Origin: Sympetrum striolatum
Lineage: Eukaryota; Arthropoda; Insecta; Odonata; Libellulidae
DNA length: 64,000 nt
Reading direction: 5' to 3'
Assembly (NCBI GenBank): GCA_947579665.1
Contig: OX388343.1
Coordinates: 88,888,254-88,952,253, forward strand
Shown: positions 62,984 to 64,000 of the stretch, piece after piece
Numbering within the stretch: the stretch's first letter is position 1
Layout: each line of letters begins with the position of its first letter
Notes under the pieces: generated by a model
The model's input: the letters and a program-made list of their open reading frames with translations, nothing else
Database searches by the model: none
What the model was told of the DNA's origin: nothing
Made by a program: the position numbers and the translations under genes

Positions 62984-64000
62984 GTAAGTTTAACGTAGTA
63001 ATAGTGTAACTATATTCCATTTTATAAAGCAAATGTATGCAGCAATCACTCTGTGGAATTTCATGGTAAGAAAGGAATACTACATTGTAGAAACTCCATG
63101 TGGTTAATTAATTGTGTTTCTTTAAAAACTCGTATTTTGAAAGACCAATGTAATAATAAAAATGCCTTCTAATTAAACTATCATTATAAGTATGAAATAT
63201 AACAGATTTTGGAAATGGAAAATGCTGCTATTCATTGAAAACATTAGTATTTTTTATATTCGTGCTGGTAGAATAATTTTTATTTTTCTGGATTTTAATC
63301 TCTCTTTGCTGTTAGCTAGTTTATTTTTCCCATAGTAAAGATTACCTCCAGCAATTGAACTATACTCAACTAATCAATATATTGGTTATATAATTCATTG
63401 ATATTATTTGAATCCATTTTTTTTACTCCTTTACATTTTTAAGTTATTAGATGAATATAATTCACTGTGTAGCCATTCTTTATGAAAAATTATGTTGTTT
63501 TGTAGTGAGTAAGCTCAGAGTTGGTGTCATTTTCTTGAGAATCAAATATTCAGACAGCTCATTTTATGATAGAATTATGCAAACAGCAGTATCATCTCGA
63601 TTATGAAAAGATCAAATGAGATGGTAGGATAATAAATGCTGCTTAGTTTGGAAAAATGTTGCACAAAAATAACTATTAGATAGATGGGAAAATAGAAGCA
63701 TTGAACTAAGTTTTAAATTTTTTAATAATTGACGTGACAGTTTTTTGCTTGATTTTTGGTTAATATTTTAAGAAAGATTGTTATAAATGAATTGGTAATA
63801 TTTTTCTCTAAAAATGATTATTGGTTGGGCAAAATCAATCATTGACTCTTTTGGAACTCACATTCATGTCGAAAATATCCATATTTTATCAAAAAATGAA
63901 TTCTTCAAATATATAGATATAGTTATTTATAAACAATCTATGATTTTATCTACGAAATACCTCTACAGAAACTGTCTTAAAATACCTTTCCCTAAAACAA
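62984..64000 (+). other. Ku80 intron 4 (to window end)
   Basis: After the donor GTAAGT at 62984 the sequence is AT-rich and without a further recognisable Ku80 exon. The intron is therefore at least 1,017 bp, longer than the first two. Confidence 0.6.

Noticed and set aside
1..64000. CRISPR, operon or phage-type systems
   Set aside because: Spliced animal genes, Pol III tRNA genes without CCA and arthropod transposons show nuclear eukaryotic DNA; the tandem repeats have no spacer structure.

Overview
The window looks like AT-rich nuclear DNA from an arthropod, most likely an insect. The support is indirect: short spliceosomal introns, arthropod-type piggyBac, mariner and non-LTR remnants, tRNA-derived repeats, and compact genes whose proteins match the animal families CFAP20, UFSP1 and Ku80. 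No species or order can be named. Nothing prokaryotic is present: there are no operons, CRISPR arrays or ribosome binding sites.

Layout. (1) 1-2100 is a satellite with a higher-order repeat of 1,150 bp built from monomers of about 150-175 bp, most carrying an 11-bp motif like the tRNA B box. It ends in an (AT)n tract and a retroelement 3' end with an ATT tail. (2) 2184-12443 is gene-poor and contains a deleted mariner (5684-6584). (3) A tRNA-Phe gene lies at 12444-12516, followed by another block of the satellite (about 12950-13900). (4) 13955-36228 is a large, diverged inverted duplication. The left arm is 13955-26683, the unrelated spacer about 1.6 kb, and the right arm 28268-36228. Both outer ends are C-rich/G-rich minisatellites. 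The left arm is longer because it holds a broken piggyBac (19225-21829) and extra copies of an internal 600-bp unit. (5) 36235-37839 holds a non-LTR reverse transcriptase remnant, a perfect 171-nt palindrome and a second, identical tRNA-Phe gene. (6) 37840-55400 is gene-poor, with LINE fragments at 42271-44176 and small repeats. (7) 55990-64000 is a compact gene cluster: the last exon of an unidentified + strand gene, a CFAP20-like paralogue (-), CFAP20 (+), UFSP1 (-) and the 5' part of Ku80 (+).

In the cluster the genes alternate in strand. The CFAP20-like gene and CFAP20 share a 430-bp divergent intergenic region, and UFSP1 and Ku80 share one of 341 bp. CFAP20 and UFSP1 converge, as do the unidentified gene and the CFAP20-like gene. 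The functions are unrelated (ciliary axoneme, UFM1 maturation, DNA end joining), so any link is shared promoters rather than a pathway. The most notable observations are the inverted duplication, the B-box-bearing higher-order satellite, the head-to-head CFAP20 paralogue pair and the perfect 171-nt palindrome. Exon borders were read by eye from splice consensus, reading-frame continuity and resemblance to known family members.
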